From assembly GCA_003024785.1 (NCBI GenBank), contig PUQB01000067.1:515348-579347 (forward strand): a stretch of 64,000 bases of DNA, written 5' to 3'. Of this stretch, positions 48,495-59,539 are shown piece by piece. The notes beneath the pieces were generated by a model. It ran no database searches, was not told the DNA's origin, and saw nothing but the letters and a program-made list of their open reading frames with translations. The stretch's first letter is position 1; each line of letters opens with the position of its first letter. The position numbers were made by a program, and so were the translations under genes. Origin of the DNA: Selaginella tamariscina (lineage: Eukaryota; Streptophyta; Lycopodiopsida; Selaginellales; Selaginellaceae).

Positions 48495-49319
48495 TGTGTC
48501 ATAGTTTTTACTATGACTCTCTTTACTTTGGACGTTGACTGTTGTTACCTACTGTACTATGTTGATAAGCCCTAGGTGTACAGGCCCTTAGTGCACTTGG
48601 ATATCTAGTGATGGTCCGGCCGGGTGTCATTAGGTATTTGCAAGAAACTCTAGGCGAAGCTAGCACTTCCATCTAGAAAACTCTTACCTTGGTTTTCGTG
48701 TCCCGGTTGGATTAATGGCTAGTTCCGGTGAGTTCGGCATGTCGGATATGCTTAGAAATACCCCCAGGTTTGACAGGTTAGGGTTTAGGGGTCGATTGGA
48801 TAACTCACCAAGTATGTTCCCTCTGGGAATGAGATTTCAGTGCTAGCCCACTTATGTAAACAGGAAAACGGGGGGGGGGCTCTGTCACATAAATAAGGTA
48901 GTATATAGGAGTGAGGGTTCCTGGGTTCATGACTGAGCTCGTTACTCTTCTCCCGGTGCAAGCTCTAGCTTGTGTCGTCAAGGCACAACCCTCTGTTGTG
49001 CCGCCCTAACTTCCAGATGCCAGGGGTACGTCCCACCTTCGGGGTAGCTTACCCTTAACGTTGGCGAATCCATGCCTGGGAGGTCTTGTCGGAATGCACG
49101 TTCCAAGAGGCAGAGGTTGAGGCTTGTCTCCAGCCTCCTCCTCCACGTCAAGCTAGGTGTAGCACTCACGGCCAAGCAAGGCACATCCGTGTCCTTGTCC
49201 AACTGTGGCGTGGGATCTTGTTTGACAGGTTCATGTTACTTGGTTCCTGAGGGTTCATTGAGGGGTTCTAGAGTTGGCATTTAGGAGCCACGTTTGTGGC
49301 ACTTGGTGCAACTCTTGAA
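48495..49319 (+). mobile_element. LTR fossil, diverged member of the 42,256 family
   Basis: Starts TGTGTCATAGTTTTTACTAT and shares in order the blocks ATCTAGTGATGGTC, GGTATTTGCAAGAAACTCTA, CACATAAATAAGGTA and CACAACCCTCTGTTGTGCCG with the LTRs at 39.6 and 42.3 kb. The right end near 49,319 is approximate. No paired LTR is in view. Confidence 0.65.
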
Positions 49320-50254
49320 TCTAAGGGCTATGGCATGATAGCCCACATGGGAAGGCAGTGTCACATGGAGATGTGACACTGGGCTAAACGTCACATGGTA
49401 CAACGCCTGAGGCACGCCCTTTGGGGTTATGTCATGGGCTTGTCCAAGGGGTTGGATACTTTAGCAAACAGACATGCTTGTGCTTGCACTAGGGTGCTAA
49501 GCCTTGGGCATCCGCTCAAGGGAGGTTAGGTCTCATAACTAGGTGTGCTTTGGCACACTTGGCTAGGGGAGTGTTCTCCTTGGAATTCAAGGGTTGAACA
49601 ACCTAACATGTTAGCAGGAGCCCTTTCGTGAGGCACTCGCAAGGTCATGTGCTTAGGGTTATCCCAAACCTAGCCTTAGGGAGTTTGCTTAGCAGAACAC
49701 TCGTGTCCGCCTACGGCGCACACTCGTGTCCTCACTAAGTACTAGCCCTAGGTCTAGGGTATAACTTGGCCACTCAAACCCTTAGGGGTTAGTCGTGGTT
49801 CAGGGTACCCCTTGTCGCCCTAAAGGGGTTGTACTCCCGGATGAGGGTGATTCCTCAAGGGGTAAGTGACGATGCCTTAGCTCTGTCAGGGGTATGTGTG
49901 GAACACACGTCTCCTTGATGGGGGTTAGGGCATGAGCCTGTCTAGGTCTTCTAGGGCAAGACCCTAAGTCAACTAGGGTTATCCCTCAAGGGTTTTGGGG
50001 GCAGACACTCTAGGGAGACTTAGGCTAAACCCTAAGTCAACTAGGGTTATCCCTCAAGGGTTCTGGGGGACATTCTAGGGAGACTTAGGCTAAACCCTAA
50101 GTCTCCTGTCCACTTGGGCATTAGAGTCTAACCCTAGGGGTCGTTGGGGTTTTCTGGGAAACTTAGCGTTGCTCACACAGGGTGATGACGCCAAATGGCC
50201 ACTGGCAGCCACGTGTTGCCACGTGTTGGCCCTTTGGGTTAAAACTCTGAAACA
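49320..50254. repeat. Repetitive GC-richer tract with a roughly 66-70-bp direct duplication
   Basis: The block containing GTCAACTAGGGTTATCCCTC occurs at about 49,966 and again at about 50,036, each followed by CTAGGGAGACTTAGGCTAAA. Many CTAGGGTTA-like words give it a telomere-like look without true tandem TTTAGGG. No gene recognised. Confidence 0.55.
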
Positions 50255-50550
50255 GCCTAGGCCCTTCACACAAGCCATGGGCGGCGGGATTAATCTGCCG
50301 CTCATGAGGCTAACCGAATAGCCTGCGTGAAAGCGACGGGATTAATCCATGACCTACATGAAGGGTGGCAAGGTTAATCCCATCGCTCATGACTTGCATG
50401 AAGGGCCTCGGCGGCGGGCCACTCATGAAGGTAACGGATGAGCGGTGGGATTAATCCCGCCGCCCACGGGGCTAACCATATAGTGGCGAGATTAATCCCG
50501 GCGCTCGCGAGGCTAACTAAAGAGCGGCAGGATTAATCCTGTCGCTATAA
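50255..50550. repeat. Degenerate palindrome array (copy 1)
   Basis: About seven decayed versions of GGCGGGATTAATCCCGCC at spacings of about 35-55 bp (for example near 50,283, 50,336, 50,446, 50,483 and 50,524), with linkers such as CATGAAGGGCC. Same family as the array at 59.5 kb. Confidence 0.75.
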
Positions 50551-50559
50551 ATTAAATTA

Positions 50560-51420
50560 AATTATACATATACACACATATATATATGTATATGTATATG
50601 TGTATGTAGGAGAGTGCGTGTGTGTGCCAGAGATAGATAAATCAAATAAAATTATAATGATACACACACACATATGTATATCGTAGTGTGTGAATAAATT
50701 AAATTATACAGATACACACACACACACATATGTTATATATGTATATGTATATACAGGAGTGTGCATGTGTGTGCGAAAGATAGATAAATAAATAAAATTA
50801 ATATACAGATATTGGTACACATAATATATGTATGTATATATGTACATAGGTATATATATATGTGTATATGTATATCGTGTGTATGCGTGTGTGAGTGAAA
50901 CAAATAAAATCATACAGATAAACAAACACACATACACACACATATATATACAGGAGTGTGCGTGTGTGTGCGAGAGATAATTAATAAATAAATAAAATTA
51001 TACAGACACACACACACCACACACACATGTGTGGTTGTGTGTGTGTGTATGTATGTATAGGAGTGTGCGTGTGTGTGCAAGAGATAGATAAATAAAATAA
51101 ATAATTACAGATACTGGTACACATAATATATGTATGTATAATATTGTGTATATGTATTCGTGTGTATGCGTGTGTGAGCAAAACAAATAAAATCATACTG
51201 ATAAACAGGAGTGTGCGTGTGTGTGCAAGAGATAAAATTATACAAATACACACACACACACACACATATATATGTGCAAGAGATAGATAAATAAATTTAT
51301 TATTTTAAGATACACACACATATAAATGTATATGTGAATAAAAATAAATAAATAAACTCAAGAGTGTGGTGTGTGAAAGATAGAGAGAGAAAGATCTCAC
51401 CTGTGTGTGAGAGAGAGGGA
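50560..51420. repeat. Satellite of the AGGAGTGTGCGTGTG family (copy 1)
   Basis: Imperfect long units, each starting AGGAGTGTGCGTGTGTGTG and followed by GAGATAGATAAATAAA, a CACATAATATATGTATG block, and alternating TA/TG/CA runs. Unit starts near 50,608, 50,755, 50,953, 51,059 and 51,208. The same family forms a more regular array at 61.2 kb. Confidence 0.8.
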
Positions 51421-52752
51421 GATTTCATAGATGCTGCCTCCATTGCCTTTCTTCTCAAACCCTAAGAAATATACCTAAACCCTAAAAGGAATAGAAATTA
51501 TATTAACCCTAATTGAATATTCTTTCTAAGAATATACTTAAACCTAAAAAGAATAAAATATAAATTCGCCCTAAACAATATATTCTTTCATTATTATCAG
51601 CGTGTGCGTGTGCATACATACACCCCAAGAATATAATCATGTAGGGGTTTAACATGTGTGTGTCCATGAGAGTGTTAAAGTTTCACGTGTAGTAATTATA
51701 TATACACACATAGTATTATACATATATATTAGTACATAATATTAAAGAGACAAAGTACATATTATGGATCATGCATGGTGTGTATGCATGAGGAGAGAGA
51801 CAGTACATATTATGGATCATGCATGATGTGTATGTTTGAGAGAAGAGAGACAATACATATTATGGATCGTGCATGGTGATATGTATGAGAGAAGGGATTA
51901 TACATGGTGACACTGTGTATATATGAGAGAAGAGAGAGAGTGTTAACAAATTAAAATCGTACACATTGCATATATTAGTACACATATATACATACACATG
52001 TGTATACACATACTACATATATTTATGTGTAAATTCAATGTGTTACATACACAGACTAAGTACATATAGATCATACATGCGTTGAATATAATGTTTTTCA
52101 ATAAAGAAGCAACATATTTCTTAAGTTTTGGTTTAGGGCAATCTGCATGTGTGTGCATATATGTTCTATAAGTGCTTCTAATGCGTGTGCACGTGTATAT
52201 ATAAATTATATTGTGTTTATATATGTGTGCAAAACAAACATTGAATAATTAATTAAATAAACACACTATGAACATATTTTTAAATTATAACATAATAATA
52301 TATTGATTTATCTAATATATAGCCATATATAGTTTTAATAATTATTATATTAAATTAATATTGATAATAAGGTTTAACACTGGAATATTCTTGAAATAAT
52401 AAGAAATTAATGAGAAAATCCCATTAATATATACAAATGTAGATCAAGTACTAAAATAATTAACTAAATTAATTATGATAATCATGTTTAATATTTGAAT
52501 ATTCTTGGAATAATAAGAAAATAATAAAGAATATCCCATTAATATAAAGAAGATTAATTACTCAAGTAATTAAACAAATGATATTAATATACACACTATG
52601 AACATATTTTAAATTATACATAAATACATCATTTTATCTAATATATCATATAATAATTTTAATAATATATATTAATTTAATATTGATAATAAGGTTTAAC
52701 ATAGGAATATTCTTAAAATAATAAGAAATTAATTGAGAAAATCTCATTAATA
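51421..52752. repeat. AT-rich tract (copy 1) with CATGCATGGTG minisatellite
   Basis: Parallels 62,361-64,000 block by block (AATATACCTAAACCCTAAA, then CACATACACCCCAA-like and AACATGTGTGTGTCCATGAG words). A minisatellite with unit core ACATATTATGGATCATGCAT spans about 51,740-51,930. No gene recognised. Confidence 0.7.
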
Positions 52753-53096
52753 GGGCTGTCCGCACTAACCCGTAAATTTTACGGGCCCCATAAAAAGTTT
52801 ATGTAAAGAAGTTTAAAGGTGTGTCCGCACAACCCCGAAAAAGCTAATCATTAATATTAAGAATATACTTTTTTATGGTTGAGTTTACGGAGAAGAGTCC
52901 GCACCAAAGTCATTTTAAAAAGAAGTGTCCACACCTTCTTTTTCCCATAAAATTTACGTAAAATTTAAGTTTTTTAAATTTACCAAATTAAAATTTCTTT
53001 AAATACAAGTTCCTTTATCATGTTCAAGCCCTTGGCCTATTTTGCATACAAATCCACTGGGCCACCTGTCCTTAGCCCTAAACACCACCTTCATCC

Positions 53097-53700
53097 ATGG
53101 AGCTACTTAAGCCATCAGCAAATGCCGAGTTGCTTGGACCAGGATGTGCGATATATGCTGAGCTGTTGTCTAGCCATGCAGCAGATGCCAGTTGTTGTCT
53201 GGCCATGCAGCAGATGCTGGGCTGTTGTCTAGCCATGCAGCAGATGCCAGGTTGGTGTCTGGCCATGCAGCAGATGCTGGCTGTTGTCTAGCCATGTAGT
53301 AGATGCTAGGTTGCTTGGACCTGGTGCCGGGCTGGTTGGACGAGGACATGCAGGAGATGCCGAGCTGCTTGGATGAGCACTTATAGCAGATGCCGAGCTG
53401 CTTGGACGAGGACATGCAGCAGATGCCGGGCTGCTTGGACGAGCACTTATAGCAGATGCCGGATGCTTGGACAAGGATATGCAACAGATGCTGGGCTACT
53501 GCCTGGCCATGCAGCAGATGCCAGGTTGCTGCTTGGCCATATAGCAAATGCCTTGCTACTTCCCCTTGACTTGTAGCAGATGCCGAGTTGTTGCCCCTTG
53601 GCCTTGCAGCAGAGCCGAGTGGTTGCCCCTTGGCCTTGCAGCAAATGCCGAGTGGTTGCCCCTTAGCCTTGCAGCAGATGCCGAGACACTAAGACCTGGA
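53097..53700. repeat. Minisatellite inside the TIR element (core GCAGCAGATGCCG)
   Basis: About 20 imperfect units of roughly 20-35 bp built on GCCATGCAGCAGATGCYGGG and GGACGAGGACATGCAGCAGA. On the minus strand the frames repeat ASAAWLDNSP-like words. GC-rich against an AT-rich host element, so probably captured DNA that then expanded. Confidence 0.75.
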
Positions 53701-54035
53701 TGCCACGGCCTAGTAGCTCCCAGAATGAAGCTAGCTCCATCCAACAAGCCAGCTCCACGATTAAAAGATGGTAAGCCACGGCCCTGCTCTGCTCTTGCTC
53801 TTATCCCCATGTTATTGCATGCCCTACCTGCCCTATTTCCATATTAATCCCTTCCCTTGTTTCCATGTGGATCTCTTGACTTCTAGAAATGGAGAAGCCC
53901 TCCAAATCCAATGGGCTGTCCTATTGCATCACCCTTTCAAAAGCCTCACCCTCCTTTCTTCCTCCATGATTTTTGTCTTAAATCTATGGTCAAAAACCCT
54001 AAAATTTTAAATGAGACAGTGCCATGTCATCCTCT

Positions 54036-54077
54036 CATAAATCTTATGGGTCCTCTTGAGGACCCATAAGATTTATG
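54036..54077. repeat. Perfect 42-bp palindrome (20-bp arms, 2-nt loop)
   Basis: CATAAATCTTATGGGTCCTC at 54,036-54,055 is followed after TT by its exact reverse complement (54,058-54,077). Lies in the right half of the TIR element. Confidence 0.9.
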
Positions 54078-54748
54078 TGAAAAATAGAGTATATACCAAA
54101 ATATTCCCCGTAAGCCCCATACTTTATGGGACGGTGCGGACTCACACTAAAAAATAAGATTCCAAAGTTTAAGGGCACCCGTAAATTTTATGGGGTTTAT
54201 TGGTTGGTGCGGACTCATTTTAAACAAAAAAAAATCTTATTTTATGGAGTTTACGGGTTGGTGCGGACGGCCCTAATATATACAAATGTAGAATAATTAC
54301 TGAAATAATTAAGAATAAGACTAATTTAATTATGATAATCAGGTTAATATTGGAATATGCTTTTAATATTAAGAAATAATAAAGAATATATGCACGTTGT
54401 AACTAAAGTGGGCATGATACGTGAAAATGGGAATATAAAATAAATTACTAATTAATACTTAAGTTTTAATTATTAATTAATCATTTAATTAATATGTAAT
54501 TAAGCCTTAAATATTAATTAATTAATTAATTAATCCTTCAATAACCTTACTTAGTAAGGAATATTCCTAAAATATCTTAGAATATTCATATTATTCTAAA
54601 AATAGTTTACAATAATGAAGAAATACTATCAAACATAATTACAAATGAAATCATTTTCTTATCAACATGTTAATTTTTTATAAATACTTTCTTTCTATCA
54701 TACAAAGAAATCTTTTCATTTTGTCTAAATCATCACTCTCCGGATTAA

Positions 54749-55909
54749 TCAAATCATTTTGGTCAATATCTTGATGTTGTTGCCACCACTAACACTCTCA
54801 CGAATGCAATTGGGAGTTGCCATCCTTGTTAATACATAAGATGTGATAAGAGAAGGTCTGCATAAAGGCTCATCTAAAAACTGACGTTCCTTAAGAATAA
54901 TATTATAAAGCGCCCGGTTGCTATCCTTCATTTTATAAAATTCAATATCACGAGAAAGAAAAGCTTCAGGAAATGTATGATACGGTGGATACTGCTCACA
55001 AAAATTTTCGAGATTCTTCTTTCTGAGGCACGTATCCAAGTAGTTCACTAGCTCATCCATGATATCGGTATCAGAATATGGATCGAAAGTGATTGGATGA
55101 ATACAAGCAATGTTTTGGTTGAGCATAGCCTTCTGAGGAGAGTCGTCTACTACTAAGATATGTGCATTCTTCGTTATCCTTAAGCGACTGATCTCCCCAT
55201 GAGTCCCAATTATTCTTTCATTCTTGAAGAAGTATGGCTTGCTTTCCTTTCTTATATTGTGAAATTCGAGAGGTTTATGACACATTCGCTGGTCAAAAAT
55301 CCAATCTTTACGAATCACCTCTTCTGCAACACTACAATGTTTCTTAAGTAAATTCAACAGCGGTGTTAAGTTATGAATCTGCATGCATGACCAAATCCCC
55401 ACAAGCGCACCCATCTCCTTAAGCTTTTGAAAGAGACGATCCAACCCTGGACGAAAAATAATATCATATCGAAATTTACCATGACAAGGAATGAAATCTC
55501 CTTGTTTGATTTCTTTTTTCTATCCTGGGCCTTTGTCGATGAAGCAGAACACCATTGACATCCAACAACACAATATGGCCATGAGTAACATGAGATAGCG
55601 TTGCCTCTTGAATACTTTGCAAATCACTTGTTTGCTCCCTTTCACATTTATCCGTTGCCACTATCTCGTTGCCTATCCCTTCATCATTTAATTGTACATC
55701 ATCCTTACAAGATTCAGATATTGCATGCGCTGAAGAAATTGATTTCGGAATTGAAGCCAATAAAAATGATGATGAAGTGGCCCCCATGGTAACGATGTTT
55801 TGAGCTGCATTATTATCCATTTCCTGCATGAACTCTGTCATTCTGACATGTGGCACAAGAAATTGTCGCCAAACCCCTCTCTTACCTCATGCCAATGCTG
55901 AAAATCCAT
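54749..55909 (-). CDS. HAD-superfamily FCP1/SCP-like phosphatase, repeat-borne, copy 2
   Basis: Better preserved copy. From the ATG at 55,909 (MDFQHWHE) it shows FLVPHVRMTEFMQEMDNN, a Ser/Asp-rich linker, motif I LLDVNGVLLHRQRP, FRPGLDRLFQKLKEMGALVG, IWSCMQIHNLTPLLNLL, KDWIFDQRMCHKPLEF, motif IV ILVVDDSPQKAMLNQN, then PYSDTDIMDELVNYLDTCL. A 231-residue frame (54,749-55,444) is open through the phosphatase core and C-terminal part. The N-terminal frame is separate by small shifts near 55,450-55,540. Whether these are sequencing errors is open, given the indel pattern elsewhere. The Asp-x-Asn motif I suggests a variant or non-catalytic HAD fold. Confidence 0.72.
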
Positions 55910-56109
55910 GTTCTCAATTATTTCATTACATCTGCAAAATGATAATTAGCTGACCTTAAAATTATCAAGGTATATTATTTACCTTGTTAATGTGTGACCC
56001 ATGTTTGAACTAAAAGCTTCATTAATCCTTGAGAATTTATTTCTGTACAAATATAAAAGAAATATACAAAAATGCCTTATGTTACACTCATTTACAACTA
56101 TTCATCACT

Positions 56110-59100
56110 CTAACAATTCATTATCAATTCTTCTTCGCTATTACCTTCTGAGTGAGGCGAAGAAGGTCTAAGCCGCTTGTGAGATGGTTCAAGATCTTCT
56201 GCATCTTCTATTGATGTTTCCATGGGTCCTGGAGTGTGCGAATGTTCTGTACTCCTCGAGATAACTTCCGGTCTAATATCTGATTGAAGTTCGTTCTCAG
56301 ACTCCGAGATTGAACCAGATTCACCTTCAGAGCTATCGCACTTATCTGGAGGGAACTTTCTCAAATACGCCTTTATGGATTCGTTGGGGTACTCAGTTGA
56401 GACCCAATCTATCCACTTGTTCAGGTCCTCAACCATGGTCTTATCCTTTTCAACGGCAAACACACATGTATGCCGAAGGTAACACTCCTTCAAGACGGAC
56501 CCCCTAGTGCAGTAGTCAAAAACCCACGCATCACTGTCAGGACCCCTAATCAAGTTGACGATGCTCCGTGCCGCTTGACTTGTAATGTTTGGATAACGTA
56601 CATTGCCGAATACGTCACTCATACCTATCGGTGTATCGGATGGAGGTTCAGGGCCGTTGGAGTGCAAACAGATGCCTGGCCAGTCATTTGGAAGCTTGAA
56701 ATTGTTTGGCGCATTCCTAACAACCAAGTGAACAAGGTATCAATGCACTTGGGATTAGCATCGTTCATATAAAATCCTGTCCAACGATGTCTATTCTTCT
56801 TGGCGAAGGCAAAGGCAAAAGTATCGGTGACATGAGCAAGAATCAAGAAATAAATACCTGAAAAAGTAGGTATCAGTGAAGAGCGGCAAGCATGAATTCA
56901 ATAATAAATACCTTCTATGTATATGCTTGCACGGCTAAGTTTCTCCACCAGATCCTCTAGTGCCCTATCTGTCGAAAGATTTTTTGACACCCGCCGATCC
57001 ATCACGAACAATTGAAACGGTTTTCCTACAAGCAGTGATGTACCCTATAAAGTCCCGAATCTAACAACAAACATCTGTAGGTTGTCGATTCGTAGCATCC
57101 TCCTTTATAAGGTTCAATTCGGTTCTCCGCTGCTGAAGGACTGCCATAAGAGAAGGCGTCATCCCAATGTTCTCCTTTTTGGCGTTGGCGTGCAATAGAT
57201 TCTTGCCTAGATCTTCCGATTGGTTCACCCATTCGACAAGCATATCATCGTTCGTCACATGCAAATATTTGCTGACCTCTTCATATGTTGAAGTCGAGGT
57301 CCAACCCAGTTTGTGGCAGTGTATTCCCAACCACTCCTTGAAATGCCTGACCGTCTTCAACTCCATTGCCTTGAGATGAAAAGGAGAGGTTGGGCTGCTG
57401 TTATTAATTTGTAGTTTGCCATCGATCACCAAATCAGCCAAGACTTCCATCTCCTCCATCGTTGTTCCATTTAAAGGCTTCAACCATGTGAGCTTGAAAT
57501 CGTTGTCTACATCCTTTGTAGATTGAACAGACTTAGCCTTCGGCGTCTTACTGGGTTTCTTTGCAGACTTTTCTGAGGGCTCCCCTTCACTTGTCTGCTT
57601 CTTCTTCAGTGTTCCTTTTGAAAAGGATTCCATAATCCCCAACCATTTGGCAAAGATCCTATCTTCGGGGCAAGAAATCAACATCATCAGAAAGGATGTT
57701 TCCTTCCCGCCCACCTGGGCAAAATCAACTGCTGCAATTTCTTCAACTCTCTGAGGAAAAAGACAGATTAATATACCGGCGAGATAAATCCCGCCCAAAC
57801 AATTTGCTTACCCGGTATTCCGCAGATTGTGTATTCCCTGCGGTAGCTCTTTGTGGTCGCTGAAGAGATTCCCACACGGCTCGCGTGTGTTTAAACTTCT
57901 CCCATATTTTGCTGTTGTAGTGGTTGGTGTCGGCAGCGTCCCATTCCGCCGATAACTTATGGTACTGCTCGATTGTGAGATTCGGCTTAGCTAAAAACGC
58001 CGATCTTTTTGTCAGCTTCTCACGGGTATGCTCGGAAAGTTTTGTTGCCATCGTTCCTTTGTTGTGTTCATCGAGAAGTCGTTGGGCTGCCGTTATTGTG
58101 TGCTGGCCACTAATGATGTAGTACTTGATAGATTTTTATTCTCCGTCTGAATCTTCATGAGTTGTTCTGGTGTTGTGATCCAGACTTTGTCAGCGCCCTT
58201 CCTTCTTTCATAGTATGGACACAAAACAGCATTATGTGGAACGGTATAAGAATTGTCGTCCTTCATCTTCTCCATGAGCTCAGCTACACGTTCCTGGTTG
58301 AGTGGCCTGTAATTGAAGTTTGGGTTGACGCTGCAATATTTAACCCTACAAGGATAAATCTTATCATCCAACATCATTTCCTTGTGACTTATTGCAGCAT
58401 GAGATGCCACAGGTGCAGCTGACAAAACGATTGATGATTTTCTTTTGCGATCCGAATCAACATGTGTGATCCCCGACTGCAGCTGTTCTAGTGTTCTCGG
58501 CACACTCTTCCAGCTCCCAAAGCTCCTAAGCAAATTGAACGTGATCTGTAGAGAACCTGAGACCGAGCCACCCTCTCAATCTCCATTATGATGTCGCTGT
58601 GTTCTTCTTCAATGTGAAGAGGGAAGATTGCTCCACTTGCTGATTTTCTGTATTGTGAAGCAATATCTCCTGACAATACACCTACTCGATGAGTCTGAAG
58701 ATTTCGAAGTAGACATCCAGATGGATCCCCTCCATAGATGGGCTTTCGTTGAGTTGAAGAAGAACTCCAAGGTCAACATCATTAGTGAACACGTGAACGT
58801 CATTATCCACAAGTCGACAAAACCACCCGAAATTAATGTTGTAACTGACGACCTCTGGATCCGAGAACGTGACATTGGATGGAACAAGGCATATGTGTCG
58901 AGCATCGTCCAATCTGGGTTCGCAGCCTGCTTTCGGGTGCTTGACTAGCGAATCTACTTTCCATTGTTTTGCTTGTCCATGAGATGTGACAGAGGTTAAT
59001 TTGACAGCAACCATGGTTGCTCCAATGCGCTTCCCATTTATCTTAAAATATGGCCAAGTTGATTCCAGAATCCCCCTGCCCATCTCTTCTCCTGCTCTTG

Positions 59101-59249
59101 TCTTTAATGTCACCTCAATTCCACATCTGAATACAAAAATGATTAGTTCAAGTATCCGAGTATAACAGATTTTATTTTAATTCTTACCCAGAATTTGACG
59201 ACGACTCCATACTAATGACTCGATCTCCTTGTTTGATCAAATCGTCCTT
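56110..59249 (-). CDS. ParB-like domain plus DNA-methyltransferase-like protein, repeat-borne
   Basis: A multi-exon gene, 5' end uncertain. N-terminal part: DLIKQGDRVISMESSS, then TLKTRAGEEMGRGILESTWP, a beta-rich block of unknown family that recalls accessory domains of plant transposon proteins. Middle (about 58,080-58,420): a ParB/sulfiredoxin fold with YPCRVKYCSVNPNFNYRPLN, VPHNAVLCPYY and YYIISGQHTITAAQRLLDEH (the G-x-H-x-x-AA box). A Lys/Ser-rich linker follows. C-terminal part (about 56,440-56,990): GKPFQLFVMDRR, YFLILAHVTD, FTWVVRNAPNNFKLPNDWPG and VFDYCTRGSVLKECYLR then VFAVEKD, which resembles the SAM-binding motif I of N4/N6 DNA methylases. An acidic SES/SEGE tail ends NSEEELIMNC. 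Several reading-frame interruptions are present. ParB plus methylase fusions are typical of phages and bacterial islands. The methylase assignment is tentative. Confidence 0.6.
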
Positions 59250-59351
59250 CTGCAAAATAATACACTATAATACAAATTATATAAAAACGCACACACACTT
59301 GTATAAACCCGAATATACAAAAATAATACACAGAGAGAAGTAGACGTAATT

Positions 59352-59438
59352 AACTGTCCGAAGCTCACATTTGTGTTAGTGCAAAAGAAAGATAACATTT
59401 CGTTTTAGAACCACCACAAATGTGAGCTCTGGACAGTT
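59352..59438. repeat. Hairpin with 24-bp arms
   Basis: AACTGTCCGAAGCTCACATT (extending to 59,375) pairs with 59,415-59,438 with two mismatches and a 39-nt loop. It lies just upstream of the ParB gene and near the right limit of the gene module. Confidence 0.8.
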
Positions 59439-59539
59439 TTACATAGATTCCTAGCTTTTACTCGAAATATTATGATAAGATGATAAAAGTAAATAAAATG
59501 AGATATGCAACTTATATATACTAATACACATATATATTC

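Larger units (their letters stand above)
52753..54273. mobile_element. 1.5 kb non-autonomous DNA transposon with terminal inverted repeats
   Basis: The ends GGGCTGTCCGCAC... and ...GTGCGGACGGCCC are inverted repeats of about 24 bp with two mismatches. The copy-2 tract at 63,733-63,745 keeps the uninterrupted site CATTAATATATAC, so the flanks here give a 5-bp duplication TAATA (or 3 bp AAT if the repeats begin with A). Further GTGCGGAC motifs recur inside both ends, as subterminal repeats. No transposase. The short duplication and GGG-start ends fit PIF/Harbinger best, but the class is not certain. Confidence 0.8.
44479..54387. repeat. Macro-repeat unit, copy 1 (about 9.9 kb)
   Basis: Begins ATGCACGTTGTAACTAAA, the same junction sequence as copy 2 at 54,388. 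Order: HAD/FCP1-like gene, tail of the ParB gene, LTR fossil insertion, palindrome array, satellite, AT-rich tract (itself holding a TIR element). The same order recurs in copy 2, all in the same orientation. Confidence 0.65.

Noticed and set aside
50704-51265. Open frames rich in Tyr, Ile, His and Thr across the TG/TA/CA satellite
   Set aside because: Translation of dinucleotide-rich satellite; appears on any frame of such DNA.
53170-53547. 125-residue open frame rich in ASAAWLDNSP repeats
   Set aside because: Explained by the minisatellite inside the TIR element.
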